Shown one piece after another: positions 55,304 to 64,000 of a DNA stretch of 64,000 nucleotides. Every line of letters begins with the position of its first letter. Positions within the stretch are counted from its first letter, which is position 1. Both the position numbers and the translations under genes were made by a program. The stretch is from Algoriphagus aestuarii. GTDB lineage: Bacteria; Bacteroidota; Bacteroidia; Cytophagales; Cyclobacteriaceae. The notes below the pieces were generated by a model. The model had not been told where the DNA came from. It was given only the letters and a program-made list of their open reading frames with translations, and did no database searches. Location of the stretch: positions 1 through 64,000 of the forward strand of contig JAFIDK010000001.1 in NCBI GenBank assembly GCA_017051695.1, in the 5' to 3' direction.

Positions 55304-55991
55304 AGCTTTTCTCTTTTTCGATGATTTTTTTTGCCTGATCGACGATTTGCGCTACCTGATCTTTAAAATCAATATAACTTGTGTCAATCTCTATGGCATC
55401 AGATACTTTGATCAATGGACCAACTTCACGGGTAGAATCGATACGATCCCTTTCCCCTAGGTTATTTTTAATCTCTTCCAAGTCTACCATTTCCCCCTTT
55501 TCAAGGAGCTCCTGCTGCCGTCTTTCTGCCCGGGTATGGAGATTAGCAGTCATAAAAACTTTTAATTCTGCATCAGGAAACACCACAGACCCTACATCTC
55601 TTCCATCCATGACCACACCTTTCTTCTTTCCAAACCCTTTTTGCTGGGCAACCAGCTCTTTGCGGACTTCTTTAATTGCTGCAACTTCACTCACTTTGGA
55701 AGAGATCTTCATCTTCCTGATTTCATTTTCAACATTTAAGCCATTGAGGAATGTCTCTTGCTTTTCTGTTTCAGGATTAAAATGAAAACTGATATCGAGT
55801 GACTTAAGGGCCTTTTCTACTTCATGTGGATTAGAAAGCGTGACGAAATTATTCAAAAAATGCAAGGTAGCTGCCCTGTACATTGCGCCGGTATCGATAT
55901 AGGTGTATCCTAGTTCTTTAGCAACCGCCTTGGCAGTTGAACTCTTTCCACACCCTGAATATCCATCAATTGCAATGACGATTTTACCCAT
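55287..55991 (-). CDS. cmk: Cytidylate kinase
   Basis: 234 residues. Phosphorylates (d)CMP. P-loop IDGYSGCGKSSTAKAVAK, YIDTGAMYRAATL, MDGRDVGSVVFPDA, and HTRAERRQQELLEKG lid. ATG 55991; ispH overlaps its 3' end. The cmk-ispH order is common in Bacteroidota. Confidence 0.96.
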   Translation of the reverse strand: MGKIVIAIDGYSGCGKSSTAKAVAKELGYTYIDTGAMYRAATLHFLNNFVTLSNPHEVEKALKSLDISFHFNPETEKQETFLNGLNVENEIRKMKISSKVSEVAAIKEVRKELVAQQKGFGKKKGVVMDGRDVGSVVFPDAELKVFMTANLHTRAERRQQELLEKGEMVDLEEIKNNLGERDRIDSTREVGPLIKVSDAIEIDTSYIDFKDQVAQIVDQAKKIIEKEKSYAGNH

Positions 55992-56029
55992 CTAAAAAAC
56001 CTGCTTTAATCCGCTTTTTATTTAAGCCA

Positions 56030-56037
56030 CAAATATA
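56030..56037 (-). promoter_or_regulatory. Promoter -7 element of cmk-ispH
   Basis: TATATTTG on the minus strand, exact match, 39 nt before the cmk ATG. Confidence 0.48.
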
Positions 56038-56121
56038 GTAGTTTTAATCTAAACCTATTCCCAAGAGCAGAAAGACCTGGCCAAATCACAGGTGCTTTGC
56101 AAAATTTTTAATTCTTTCCCC

Positions 56122-57744
56122 ATGATTCTCAAAGGTCAATTGGTTGACATTCCGAAAAAGTCCATTTATTCCGTCTCTATTGAAATTGCAGATGGGAAAA
56201 TCCATACAATTATTCCGATCGAAAAAGATGAAAACCTGCCTTTTTTGATGCCGGGCTTTATCGATGCCCACGTCCATGTGGAATCTTCTATGTTGGTCCC
56301 TTCAGAATTTGCCCGGCTCGCGGTAGTGCATGGCACGGTGGCAACAGTCTCTGATCCACATGAAATCGCCAATGTCTGTGGGATGGAAGGTGTGGAATAC
56401 ATGATTGAGAATGGAAAACAGGTTCCATTCAAATTCTCCTTTGGCGCTCCTTCCTGCGTACCGGCAACTCCTTTTGAGACGGCTGGTGGAGAAATCAATG
56501 CGGCAGATATAGAAAACCTGATGTCCAGACCTGAGATTCATTACTTGGCAGAGATGATGAACTGGCCAGGAACGGTGAGTCGAGACGAATTGGTCATGGA
56601 AAAAATTAAGATTTCGCAGAAATACGGTAAACCCATCGACGGGCATGCCCCAGGATTGAAAGGGGAATTGGCAAAAAAGTATGCTTCGGCGGGTCCAAGT
56701 ACAGATCATGAATGCTTTACAGCCGAAGAAGCTTTAGGGAAACTAAAACTGGGGATGAAAATCGCCATCCGTGAAGGATCTGCCGCTAAGAATTTTGAAG
56801 CCTTGATCGACCTGATTGATGAATATCCTGAGATGATCATGTTTTGCTCGGATGATAAGCATCCTGATAATCTCGCCATTTCTCATATTAATGAGCTAGC
56901 AGCTAGAGCTGTCGCAAAAGGCAAAGATTTATTTCAAGTGCTTCAAGCTGCTTGTCTGAATCCGATTGATCATTATTCTTTAAATGTTGGACGACTGAGA
57001 GAAGGTGATCCCGCTGATTTTATTTTGGTAGAGGATCTGAAGGAATTCCAAGTCATTAGTACTTATATAAATGGAGAGAAAGTTGCGGAAAATGGAAAGA
57101 CATTGATTCAGCCCATTAATAATGAAATCATCAACAACTTTCACACTTCACTAAAGCAACCAGAAGACTTCCGTATCCAAGCAAATGGTGCCAAAGTGCG
57201 AGTCATCGAAGTTTTAGACGGACAACTGATCACACCGGAAATCTCAGGAGAGATCCTAATCAAAGACGGTTTTGCAGAATCCAACCCAGCAGAAGACATC
57301 TTAAAAATCACAGTGGTCAATCGCTACGAGGATGCTAGTCCAGCAGTGGCTTTTATCAAGAACTTTGGGTTGAAAACCGGTGCTATTGCTTCCTCAGTTG
57401 GTCATGACTCCCATAATATTATCGCGGTAGGAATCGATGACGAATCCATATGCAAAGCGGTGAATCTTATAATAGAGGCGAAAGGTGGAGTATCGGCTGT
57501 CTCTGGAGATCAGGAAGAAATCCTTCCACTTCCTGTTGGAGGAATTATGTCAGCCTCGGATGGCTATGAAGTAGCGGCTGCCTACACACGAATCGATCGA
57601 CTTGCCAAAGAAATGGGCTCAACTCTCAACTCACCATTTATGACTTTGAGCTTTATGGCTTTGCTAGTGATTCCGGATTTGAAGCTAAGTGATAAGGGTT
57701 TGTTTAATGGGCAGAAGTTTGAGTTTGAGGAAGTTTTTTTTTAA
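56122..57744 (+). CDS. ade: Adenine deaminase
   Basis: 540 residues from ATG 56122 (upstream codons of the frame are not family-like). Amidohydrolase that converts adenine to hypoxanthine with a di-metal centre. [16 protein letters not shown] holds the HxH metal pair, [12 protein letters not shown] and [10 protein letters not shown] further ligands, and [11 protein letters not shown] lies in the C-terminal part. Full-length, monocistronic. Confidence 0.95.
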   Translation: MILKGQLVDIPKKSIYSVSIEIADGKIHTIIPIEKDENLPFLMPGFIDAHVHVESSMLVPSEFARLAVVHGTVATVSDPHEIANVCGMEGVEYMIENGKQVPFKFSFGAPSCVPATPFETAGGEINAADIENLMSRPEIHYLAEMMNWPGTVSRDELVMEKIKISQKYGKPIDGHAPGLKGELAKKYASAGPSTDHECFTAEEALGKLKLGMKIAIREGSAAKNFEALIDLIDEYPEMIMFCSDDKHPDNLAISHINELAARAVAKGKDLFQVLQAACLNPIDHYSLNVGRLREGDPADFILVEDLKEFQVISTYINGEKVAENGKTLIQPINNEIINNFHTSLKQPEDFRIQANGAKVRVIEVLDGQLITPEISGEILIKDGFAESNPAEDILKITVVNRYEDASPAVAFIKNFGLKTGAIASSVGHDSHNIIAVGIDDESICKAVNLIIEAKGGVSAVSGDQEEILPLPVGGIMSASDGYEVAAAYTRIDRLAKEMGSTLNSPFMTLSFMALLVIPDLKLSDKGLFNGQKFEFEEVFF

Positions 57745-57908
57745 AAAGAACGAAGACGGAAGAAGGGAGACAGAAGTAGCCTAAATCCTCGAGTGACGCT
57801 TTTTATAAGGCACTCCACTTAGGAATTTTGACAACTAAAACTAAATATTAATTTATTCGTTAACCTTCTGTTAGATTTAACTATTCTCTACCATTTTTAG
57901 ATACATTC

Positions 57909-60332
57909 ATGCGAAAAAATCACCTTGGCTTTTTATTTATTGGCTTAGCTGTATCCCTGATTATCTTTTCTTTTACTTCGTATAATGATCCCTTAAAAAA
58001 AATCATTGAATCTTTTGAAGAAAATCTTTCCAAAAATCCAATTGAGAAAGTTTATGTTCATTTGGACCGATCTTATTATGCACCTGGCGAAACGATTTGG
58101 TTTAAAAGCTATTTGACCGCGGGTCCATTTCATCAGCCCTCTTCTCTCAGTACTACGATTTATGTAGAGCTGATTGATACCGAGACTGAAATAATACAAC
58201 ATCATAAGCTTTTTTCTCCGGATGGATTTGCTTCTGGACATATTAATCTGCCAGATACTCTATCAAATGGAAACTATCTTTTGAGAGCATATACTAACTG
58301 GATGCGTAATTCGGGCGAGGAATATTTTTTTCATAAACAGTTTACAATTGTGAACGGACTAGAGCACGATCAAAATGGTGAAATCACCGAGGACATTGTA
58401 GACCTTCAGTTTTTTCCAGAAGGCGGAAATCTGGTTGACGGACTGATGAATAAAGTGGCTTTTAAAGCTATTGGCGAAGATGGACTGAGTCGAAAGGTTA
58501 CAGGTGAAATTCTGGAAGACGGAATTGTGATCAAGGAGTTTGAAAGTACTCATTTGGGGATGGGTATTTTTGCTTTCATCCCAAAAAGAGGTGAAATTTA
58601 TCAAGCATGGATCGAAGAAACCGGACAGACTGTCAACTTACCCCAAGCCTTGGAATCAGGAATCCTCTTATCGGTAACCAATTCGTCCAAATCAAACGAC
58701 CTACTCATCAAAGTTCAATCCAGTGAAAACACAGAACTGAAACAAGTGTTGTTGCTAGCTCAAACAAGAGGATTGATCGGTGCAACAAGCCAAATTGATA
58801 TATCTAATAAAATTGCCTTTGCCAAAATCCCAAAAAAGGAATTTCCAAGCGGAATCAACCAAATCACTCTGATGGATGAAATGGGGACTCCTTTGGCAGA
58901 GAGGCTGGTATTTATCGATCATCAAGATCAGCTTCACATTTCCTTGAAAACAAACAACAAATCTTATGCTCCCAGAGATTCGGTACATCTGGATATTGAG
59001 GCTAAAGATCAAGACGGTAATCCAGTAATTGCCACATTTTCCTTGAATATAGTCGATGGAGGACAGATTTATTTGGATAAAAATGGAGAGACGATTCAAT
59101 CCTATTTTCTGATGTCTTCGGAGTTAAAAGGGAACATAGAATCACCCGGTTATTATTTCAATCCAGAAAATCGGAACCGTGAGGAAGCTATGGATTTACT
59201 GATGATGACTCAAGGATGGAGAAGGTTTACAATTCTGGAAGCTCTTGAAGGAAATATTCCAAACCCCGAATATCCAATTGAAAAAGGAATAATGGTTAAA
59301 GGGAAACTTCTGGACAAAAACCAAAATCCTTTGGCAGAAGGATCGGTTTCCTATCTTTCTTTATTTCCATTTCCAGATTCTAAAACCGCTCAAACTACAG
59401 AAAACGGCAGCTTTGAACTCACTAATCTAGTCTTTTATGATACTACCAACTTGGTACTGCAAGGAAAATCTGAAAATGGGAAAACAGGCTTGATACTTCT
59501 TGACACCAACTATCTTTCTCCGAAAATATCTAATTCATCTCTTTTGTTCAATTCAGATAACGCTGTCTTGCCCACTTCTTTCTTTAGCGAATCAGAACTT
59601 AGAAAAAACAGCAATAAGGCCTTTGATTTAGATAGCTCAGACTACCTGTTAGATGGAGTGGAGGTCAAAGGAAAGAAAATCGAGCCAAATTACACCGGCC
59701 CAAAAATCTATGGTGAGGGTTCAGTGAAAATACAGGTAGCAGGAAATCCAGGACTAGAGAATCAACAACATCCTTTGGAATTGGTTCGAGGGCGAGTTCC
59801 AGGTGTCCAAGTTTCTGGGAATGGGGTAGATTGGAAAGTTTTGATTCAAGGATATGGCTCGATCAAGAATGGAACAGATCCTTTGATTATGATTGATGAC
59901 ATTCCTATTGATATAAAAAGTTTAATCACCATTCCAGTTCAAGATATCGAAAGCTATACAGTATGGAAAGGTCCTGACACTGCCGTCTTTGGCTCTAGAG
60001 GGGCAAATGGAGCCATTGGGTTTTATACTAAAAAAAGGATAGCCAGGGCGAATCTTGCCAAGCAAGAGTCACAAAATTCTTTGGTTAAGGGATATCAGGT
60101 ACAAAAAGAATTTTATTCCCCTGCATATCCTGTTCAGAATCGAAATAATCCTAAACCAGACCGCCGTGCCACACTTTTTTGGGTCCCTTTTATCCAGACT
60201 GATTCTTTGGGAAAGGCTTCAGTATCTTTCTACAACCATGATATAGAAACTGAAGTTTTTGGACAGATTGAGGGACTTAGCAGTCAAGGACAAATCGGTG
60301 TCGGGAGATTCAGCTATACCATTGAAAAGTAG
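57909..60332 (+). CDS. MG2/TonB-plug domain protein without barrel
   Basis: 807 residues with a signal anchor (LGFLFIGLAVSLIIF). The N half has macroglobulin-like beta domains (EKVYVHLDRSYYAPGETIWF, about 43-62; a further Ig-like domain ~340-400 after SYAPRDSVHLDIEAKD; a carboxypeptidase-regulatory-like segment ~465-520, KGKLLDKNQNPLAEG). A TonB-receptor plug follows (about 625-715): HPLELVRGRVPGVQVSG, DPLIMIDDIPID, GSRGANGAIGFYTKK. A short beta C terminus replaces the usual 22-strand barrel. Such proteins are common in Bacteroidota; role unknown, possibly surface binding. Confidence 0.78.
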   Translation: MRKNHLGFLFIGLAVSLIIFSFTSYNDPLKKIIESFEENLSKNPIEKVYVHLDRSYYAPGETIWFKSYLTAGPFHQPSSLSTTIYVELIDTETEIIQHHKLFSPDGFASGHINLPDTLSNGNYLLRAYTNWMRNSGEEYFFHKQFTIVNGLEHDQNGEITEDIVDLQFFPEGGNLVDGLMNKVAFKAIGEDGLSRKVTGEILEDGIVIKEFESTHLGMGIFAFIPKRGEIYQAWIEETGQTVNLPQALESGILLSVTNSSKSNDLLIKVQSSENTELKQVLLLAQTRGLIGATSQIDISNKIAFAKIPKKEFPSGINQITLMDEMGTPLAERLVFIDHQDQLHISLKTNNKSYAPRDSVHLDIEAKDQDGNPVIATFSLNIVDGGQIYLDKNGETIQSYFLMSSELKGNIESPGYYFNPENRNREEAMDLLMMTQGWRRFTILEALEGNIPNPEYPIEKGIMVKGKLLDKNQNPLAEGSVSYLSLFPFPDSKTAQTTENGSFELTNLVFYDTTNLVLQGKSENGKTGLILLDTNYLSPKISNSSLLFNSDNAVLPTSFFSESELRKNSNKAFDLDSSDYLLDGVEVKGKKIEPNYTGPKIYGEGSVKIQVAGNPGLENQQHPLELVRGRVPGVQVSGNGVDWKVLIQGYGSIKNGTDPLIMIDDIPIDIKSLITIPVQDIESYTVWKGPDTAVFGSRGANGAIGFYTKKRIARANLAKQESQNSLVKGYQVQKEFYSPAYPVQNRNNPKPDRRATLFWVPFIQTDSLGKASVSFYNHDIETEVFGQIEGLSSQGQIGVGRFSYTIEK

Positions 60333-60333
60333 A

Positions 60334-60366
60334 AAACCCTGCAGATTTAGAAAGTCTGAAGGGTTT
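60334..60366. terminator. Terminator between the plug protein gene and prfC
   Basis: AAACCCT (60334-60340) pairs with AGGGTTT (60360-60366), with an inner CAGA/TCTG pairing. Sits between converging stop codons. T tracts are short. Confidence 0.6.
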
Positions 60367-60370
60367 ATTA

Positions 60371-61951
60371 TCAAATATCCGAAGTGAAATGGAATTCGAT
60401 CTCAGGATAATTATCCATGACCATCTGAAGCCAGGCTTTTGACTCTGCCATAAAAACCAGCTTTCCATCTTTGTCATGGGCGATATGACGGTTTTTGGAA
60501 CGGACAAACTCTTCCAACTGCTTTTTATCCTTGCTAGTGATCCAGCAGGCTTTGTAGAGGTTCATCGGGTGAAACTCCACCGTTGCATTGTATTCATTTT
60601 TCAGACGGAATTGGATAACCTCAAACTGAAGTTGACCGACCGTGCCGACTACTTTTCTGGATCCCATATCAAAGGTAAATAGCTGTGCCACCCCTTCTTC
60701 CATCAATTGCTGAAGCCCTTTCTCCAATTGTTTGGTTTTCATGGCATCCTTATTCACCACCTCTCGGAAGATCTCTGGAGAGAAACTTGGGATTCCTACA
60801 AACTGCATATTTTCTCCATCAGTCAGTGTATCTCCGATTTTTAGATTTCCAGTATCATACAATCCTACGATATCCCCTGGAAATGCCTCATCGATCATTT
60901 CCTTATCCTGCGCCATAAACTGAGTCACATTGGAGAAGCGCAATGGCTTTGGCCCACGGACGTGATTGTAAGGCTTATTCCTCTCAAAAGTCCCCGAGCA
61001 GATTCTTAAGAATGCAATTCTATTCCGGTGATTTGGATCCATGTTGGCGTGGATCTTAAAAATAAAGCCCGAAAATTTCTTTTCATCAGGTTGTACTTCA
61101 CGGTCTTCTGTTCTTCTGCTTTTTGGAGCTGGAGCGATTTTGATAAAAGTATCCAGCATCTCATTGATCCCGAAATTATTCACCGCGGAGCCAAAGAAAA
61201 CCGGAGCTACTTTGCCTTCTAAATATTCTTTGGTATCGAACTCTGGATAAACCCCTTCGATTAATTCCACATCTTCGCGCAGTTGATTGGCAAAGTTTTT
61301 TCCGATCAATTCTTCCAATTCAGGGTCTTGGACATCCTCAAAAACCTGTCGCACATCGCTCAGTTTCCTTTGGGATGGAGTAAACAAATTCAATTTATGG
61401 TCAAAAAGATTATAGACGCCTTTGAAGCTTTTCCCCATTCCTATTGGCCAGGAAAGCGGATGACATTGGATGTTTAGCTTCTGCTCTACCTCTTCAATCA
61501 ATTCATAGGGATCTCGTCCCTCTCTATCCAGCTTATTGATAAAGCAGATCACTGGAGTATTTCTCATGCGGCAAACTTCCATCAATTTTTCAGTCTGCAT
61601 CTCCACCCCTTTTACGCAATCAATTACCATGATCACTGAATCGACAGCTGTCAAAGTTCGATAGGTATCTTCCGCAAAATCCTGGTGACCAGGAGTATCC
61701 AGCAAATTGATTTTGACATCCTTGTATTCAAAACCCATCACAGAAGTGGCCACAGAGATCCCTCTCTGCTTCTCAATTGCCATCCAGTCAGACTTGGTGG
61801 CAGTATCGATTTTATTGGATTTTACTGCTCCAGCTGTCTGAATTGCCCCACCAAAAAGCAACAGTTTTTCTGTCAAAGTGGTCTTCCCCGCATCGGGGTG
61901 AGCAATGATGGCAAAGGTTCTACGCTTCTGGATTTCTTCTTTCAAACTCAT
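60371..61951 (-). CDS. prfC: Peptide chain release factor 3
   Basis: 526 residues from ATG 61951. Translational GTPase that removes RF1/RF2 from the ribosome. G motifs: [15 protein letters not shown] (G1), [14 protein letters not shown] (G3), [10 protein letters not shown] (G4). The longer frame starts at TTG inside the TACCTTTG promoter element; of the two remaining ATGs (61960, 61951) the inner one leaves a usable leader and matches other RF3 starts. Confidence 0.95.
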   Translation of the reverse strand: MSLKEEIQKRRTFAIIAHPDAGKTTLTEKLLLFGGAIQTAGAVKSNKIDTATKSDWMAIEKQRGISVATSVMGFEYKDVKINLLDTPGHQDFAEDTYRTLTAVDSVIMVIDCVKGVEMQTEKLMEVCRMRNTPVICFINKLDREGRDPYELIEEVEQKLNIQCHPLSWPIGMGKSFKGVYNLFDHKLNLFTPSQRKLSDVRQVFEDVQDPELEELIGKNFANQLREDVELIEGVYPEFDTKEYLEGKVAPVFFGSAVNNFGINEMLDTFIKIAPAPKSRRTEDREVQPDEKKFSGFIFKIHANMDPNHRNRIAFLRICSGTFERNKPYNHVRGPKPLRFSNVTQFMAQDKEMIDEAFPGDIVGLYDTGNLKIGDTLTDGENMQFVGIPSFSPEIFREVVNKDAMKTKQLEKGLQQLMEEGVAQLFTFDMGSRKVVGTVGQLQFEVIQFRLKNEYNATVEFHPMNLYKACWITSKDKKQLEEFVRSKNRHIAHDKDGKLVFMAESKAWLQMVMDNYPEIEFHFTSDI

Positions 61952-61972
61952 GGGAGACATCAAATTAGGGGG

Positions 61973-61980
61973 CAAAGGTA
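61973..61980 (-). promoter_or_regulatory. Promoter -7 element of prfC
   Basis: TACCTTTG on the minus strand, identical to the rRNA P1 -7 box, 22 nt before the chosen ATG. No TTTG at -33. Confidence 0.5.
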
Positions 61981-62030
61981 GGGAAAAACCACTAAAAATT
62001 AGACAGAAGATCTAAAGTAGAATTCATGGG

Positions 62031-62313
62031 AGTAAGATTTACGAAATACGAATTACGAGTTCCCCGAAAGTATTAAAATCCAACTACTATTCTGGACATT
62101 TTTAAAATAGAAGAAGTAAGTTTTAAAAAAAATGTCCCGTATTTAACGGGATACGAGATTATGGAAAGTGGTAACATCGTTCTACAATAGTGAGCTTTGT
62201 GAAAAACAAGTCGAATATTGGGAGTTAGCTCTTGTCAAACTTCAATATTAAAATATTCCATATTATCCATAATGCCAGAACTTCCGAGTAGCTCGTATTT
62301 CGTAAATCGTACT
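62031..62313. repeat. Inverted-repeat element (MITE-like)
   Basis: Left arm AGTAAGATTTACGAAATACGA (62031-62051, first 20 shown pattern) matches the reverse complement of the right arm at 62293-62313 in 20 of 21 positions. The arms enclose about 240 bp of non-coding sequence with an internal terminator hairpin. The ACGAAATACGA unit recurs imperfectly beside each arm. No target-site duplication is evident, so a mobile origin is unproven. It fills the 345-bp gap between prfC and the histidine kinase gene. Confidence 0.6.
62125..62151 (-). terminator. Intrinsic terminator of the histidine kinase gene
   Basis: On the minus strand TCCCGT (62151-62146) pairs with ACGGGA (62140-62135), then CA and eight T (62132-62125). 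It lies 170 nt past the kinase stop, inside the inverted-repeat element. Confidence 0.75.
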
Positions 62314-62320
62314 TCTAACT

Positions 62321-63556
62321 TTAATATTCAAGGATTCCTTCGGTGATAAACTGTGAGGCTCCCTCTATGCTACAATGCAGCACAATCCTAAAAGTCGTTC
62401 CCACTCCTACTTCAGATTGCTTCACAAAGATTTTTCCTCCATGGTAGCCTTCAATGATTCTTTTAGCCAAAGTCAAGCCTAGCCCCCAGCCTCTTTGACG
62501 GGTAGAAAAACCTGGGTTAAAAACTTTGCGATACATCTTTTTTTCCATGCCTTTTCCAGTATCCGTGATATCTATAATCACAAATTTCTCCGAGTCCTGT
62601 ATCACATCAATGGTGATCGAACCTTTCCCCTTCATGGCATCCACGGCATTTTTACAGATGTTTTCTATGACCCATTCAAACAGGGGTTTATTCATCATCG
62701 CCTCCAAATCTCGGGAATCGGAATTGATCGTCAGATCTACTTTGGTAGAAATCCTGGGTCTTAAATAATTCACCGTTTCTTCCAGACTATAATAAAGATT
62801 GCCTGGCTGAATCACCGGCTTACTTCCGATGCTACTGAACCGCTCAGTGACCATTCTGAGCTTGACCACATCTTTGTCCATCTCTGTGATGATTTCTTTG
62901 TTTTCTTCCCAAACTGGGGAATTTCGCAAATAATCTATCCAGGCCATGAGAGATGCAATCGGTGTTCCCAACTGATGAGCTGTCTCTTTGGTCAATCCAG
63001 CCCAAACCCGGTTTTGTTCAGAAATCTTGCTTTGGTTAAAAAGTGTATAAGCCAAGACGCCAAACAATAATATCACGGCCAATTGCACGTATGGATAATA
63101 TTTCAAGTTGGTAAGAAGCTCTGAGTTGCGATAATAAACGTGGATATCAGCCTCTCGCAATAAAATCGGCTCATATTCATCCTGCATTTCAGCTAATTCC
63201 AAAGTCAGCGTTTTTACAGAATCAGAACTACTGGCATTTGCTTTAAAAGTAATATTTCTGAATTCTATAGGTTCGCCAGAAGCATCCACCATGATAATGG
63301 GGATCGAATAATTCTGCTGGATGATTTCCTGATTGATAAACGTGAGGTTTTCGGCAGTGGTGGCAGCATATTCCAAAGCTGCAGAAAGCAATTCAATTTG
63401 TCTTCTTTCCCTTTCCCTAAGTTCCTCCACCAGAACATTGGTATAAAAAATTGACCCGCCACCAATCACAATGGACACAAGGATTACCAGCCATTTGACT
63501 TGCTTCCTGTTTTTATAAAGGTCTAAGGTGGTAAGATCTTGAAAACGGTTTTTCAT
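62321..63556 (-). CDS. Sensor histidine kinase
   Basis: 411 residues. Two transmembrane helices (about 21-41 and 155-176) flank a ~110-residue periplasmic sensor. Phospho-acceptor H-box: TKETAHQLGTPIASLMAW, the Bacteroidota variant of HELRTPL. ATP-binding domain: WVIENICKNAVDAMKGKG (N box), DITDTGKGME (G1), RQRGWGLGLTLAKRII (G2). No response-regulator gene is adjacent inside the window, so the partner is unknown. Divergent from dps across 144 bp. Confidence 0.93.
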   Translation of the reverse strand: MKNRFQDLTTLDLYKNRKQVKWLVILVSIVIGGGSIFYTNVLVEELRERERRQIELLSAALEYAATTAENLTFINQEIIQQNYSIPIIMVDASGEPIEFRNITFKANASSSDSVKTLTLELAEMQDEYEPILLREADIHVYYRNSELLTNLKYYPYVQLAVILLFGVLAYTLFNQSKISEQNRVWAGLTKETAHQLGTPIASLMAWIDYLRNSPVWEENKEIITEMDKDVVKLRMVTERFSSIGSKPVIQPGNLYYSLEETVNYLRPRISTKVDLTINSDSRDLEAMMNKPLFEWVIENICKNAVDAMKGKGSITIDVIQDSEKFVIIDITDTGKGMEKKMYRKVFNPGFSTRQRGWGLGLTLAKRIIEGYHGGKIFVKQSEVGVGTTFRIVLHCSIEGASQFITEGILEY

Positions 63557-63700
63557 GAATGTGATTGGGGTACTATATGGTACAAACTGATCAAATCGAT
63601 AGATCGTATAACTAGCCTATAGAAATTTTCAGTTGGCTTTGTTAAGCCTCTATTCGTAAATTTAAACTTTAATTAATCAGGGCAAAACAACGTATCAGAT

Positions 63701-64000
63701 ATGAAAACGAACGAAATTGGTTTAGAAGTAAAAGAAAGTAAAATCTTGGTGGAAAAGCTAAATGAATTATTGGCCAACTACGAAGTTTATTATCAAAACC
63801 TAAGAAACTTTCATTGGAATGTAAGTGGTCCAAATTTCTTTGAGCTGCATGCGAAATTCGAGGAACTATACAATGAAGCAAATGCAAGTATTGATGAAGT
63901 AGCTGAAAGAATTTTGACCTTAGGAGCAAGACCACTTTCTTCTTTTGCAGAATATTTAGAAACTTCTAAAATCCAGGAAGCAAAAGAAGTAAAAGAACCA
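63701..64000 (+). CDS. dps: Dps family ferritin-like DNA-protection protein (partial)
   Basis: First 100 codons, open to the window edge, ATG 63701. Ferritin-like fold with the Dps inter-subunit ferroxidase residues: NLRNFHWNVSGPNFFELHAK (first His, second His) and ASIDEVAERI (Asp/Glu). It stores iron using H2O2 and protects DNA. The C-terminal third, with the last helices, is outside the window. Confidence 0.93.
   Translation, partial: MKTNEIGLEVKESKILVEKLNELLANYEVYYQNLRNFHWNVSGPNFFELHAKFEELYNEANASIDEVAERILTLGARPLSSFAEYLETSKIQEAKEVKEP

Noticed and set aside
63596-63700. TTTG and TAAATTTA upstream of dps as its promoter
   Set aside because: Spacing is 15 nt (or 21 nt with a weaker GTTG), neither fits the 19-20 nt seen at the better promoters in this window.

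Overview
The window looks like chromosomal DNA of a member of the Bacteroidota, most likely a cytophagale of the Cyclobacteriaceae type. The support is a Bacteroidota-like 16S rRNA 5' end at the left edge (minus strand), about 40 % GC, promoters with TTTG / TAnnTTTG elements instead of -35/-10 boxes, and several lineage-typical families: GLPGLI, the PF14905-like beta-barrel, DUF1080, an exonuclease-fused DnaE, and Na+-NQR. There is no phage, insertion sequence, CRISPR array or tRNA gene. The genus is an inference.

Layout. 1-560: 16S 5' end and a tandem rRNA promoter region. 0.6-5.7 kb (minus): two coupled DUF1080 (3-keto-disaccharide hydrolase-like) genes, a BtuF-like metal/cobalamin-binding protein, an M42 aminopeptidase, and a propionyl-CoA carboxylase beta chain. 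5.9-13.6 kb (plus): Ppx/GppA phosphatase, Ldh-family oxidoreductase, three small unknown genes, two GNAT acetyltransferases, and a tandem pair of Tat-exported Gfo/Idh/MocA oxidoreductases. 13.7-17.3 kb: divergent TruA, a PHP-domain lipoprotein, a DUF4160/DUF2442 pair, and a cysteine-rich secreted protein.

17.4-28.9 kb (minus) is the centrepiece, a single branched-chain amino acid operon ilvD-ilvB-ilvN-ilvC-leuA-leuC-leuD-cimA-leuB. The second LeuA-like gene has the pyruvate-pocket residues of citramalate synthase, and no threonine deaminase is present, so the operon can by itself lead from pyruvate to the precursors of valine, leucine and isoleucine. Its 5' leader carries a previously unannotated 16-residue peptide (10 of 16 residues Val/Ile/Leu), followed by two mutually exclusive 11-bp stems, the second ending in eight U just before ilvD. 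This is a complete ribosome-mediated attenuator readable from sequence alone.

29.2-36 kb: ispE, a degraded MazF-like remnant, the tgt-lptF/G-eamA operon (Tgt lacks the zinc cysteines), and a GT2-sigma factor-rsmG operon. 36.4-48.2 kb (plus): an outer-membrane beta-barrel/GLPGLI pair, DnaE with an N-terminal DEDDh exonuclease, TrxA, and mnmH-selD for selenouridine in tRNA. 48.2-56 kb (minus): DUF502 protein, a third DUF1080 protein, nqrABCDE (terminated before any nqrF), and cmk-ispH. 56-64 kb: adenine deaminase, an unusual TonB-plug protein without a barrel, RF3, an inverted-repeat element, a sensor histidine kinase, and the start of a Dps gene cut by the window edge.

Several CDS starts were moved inward to ATG codons where the longest frame begins at TTG and overlaps a promoter -7 box or a terminator hairpin.
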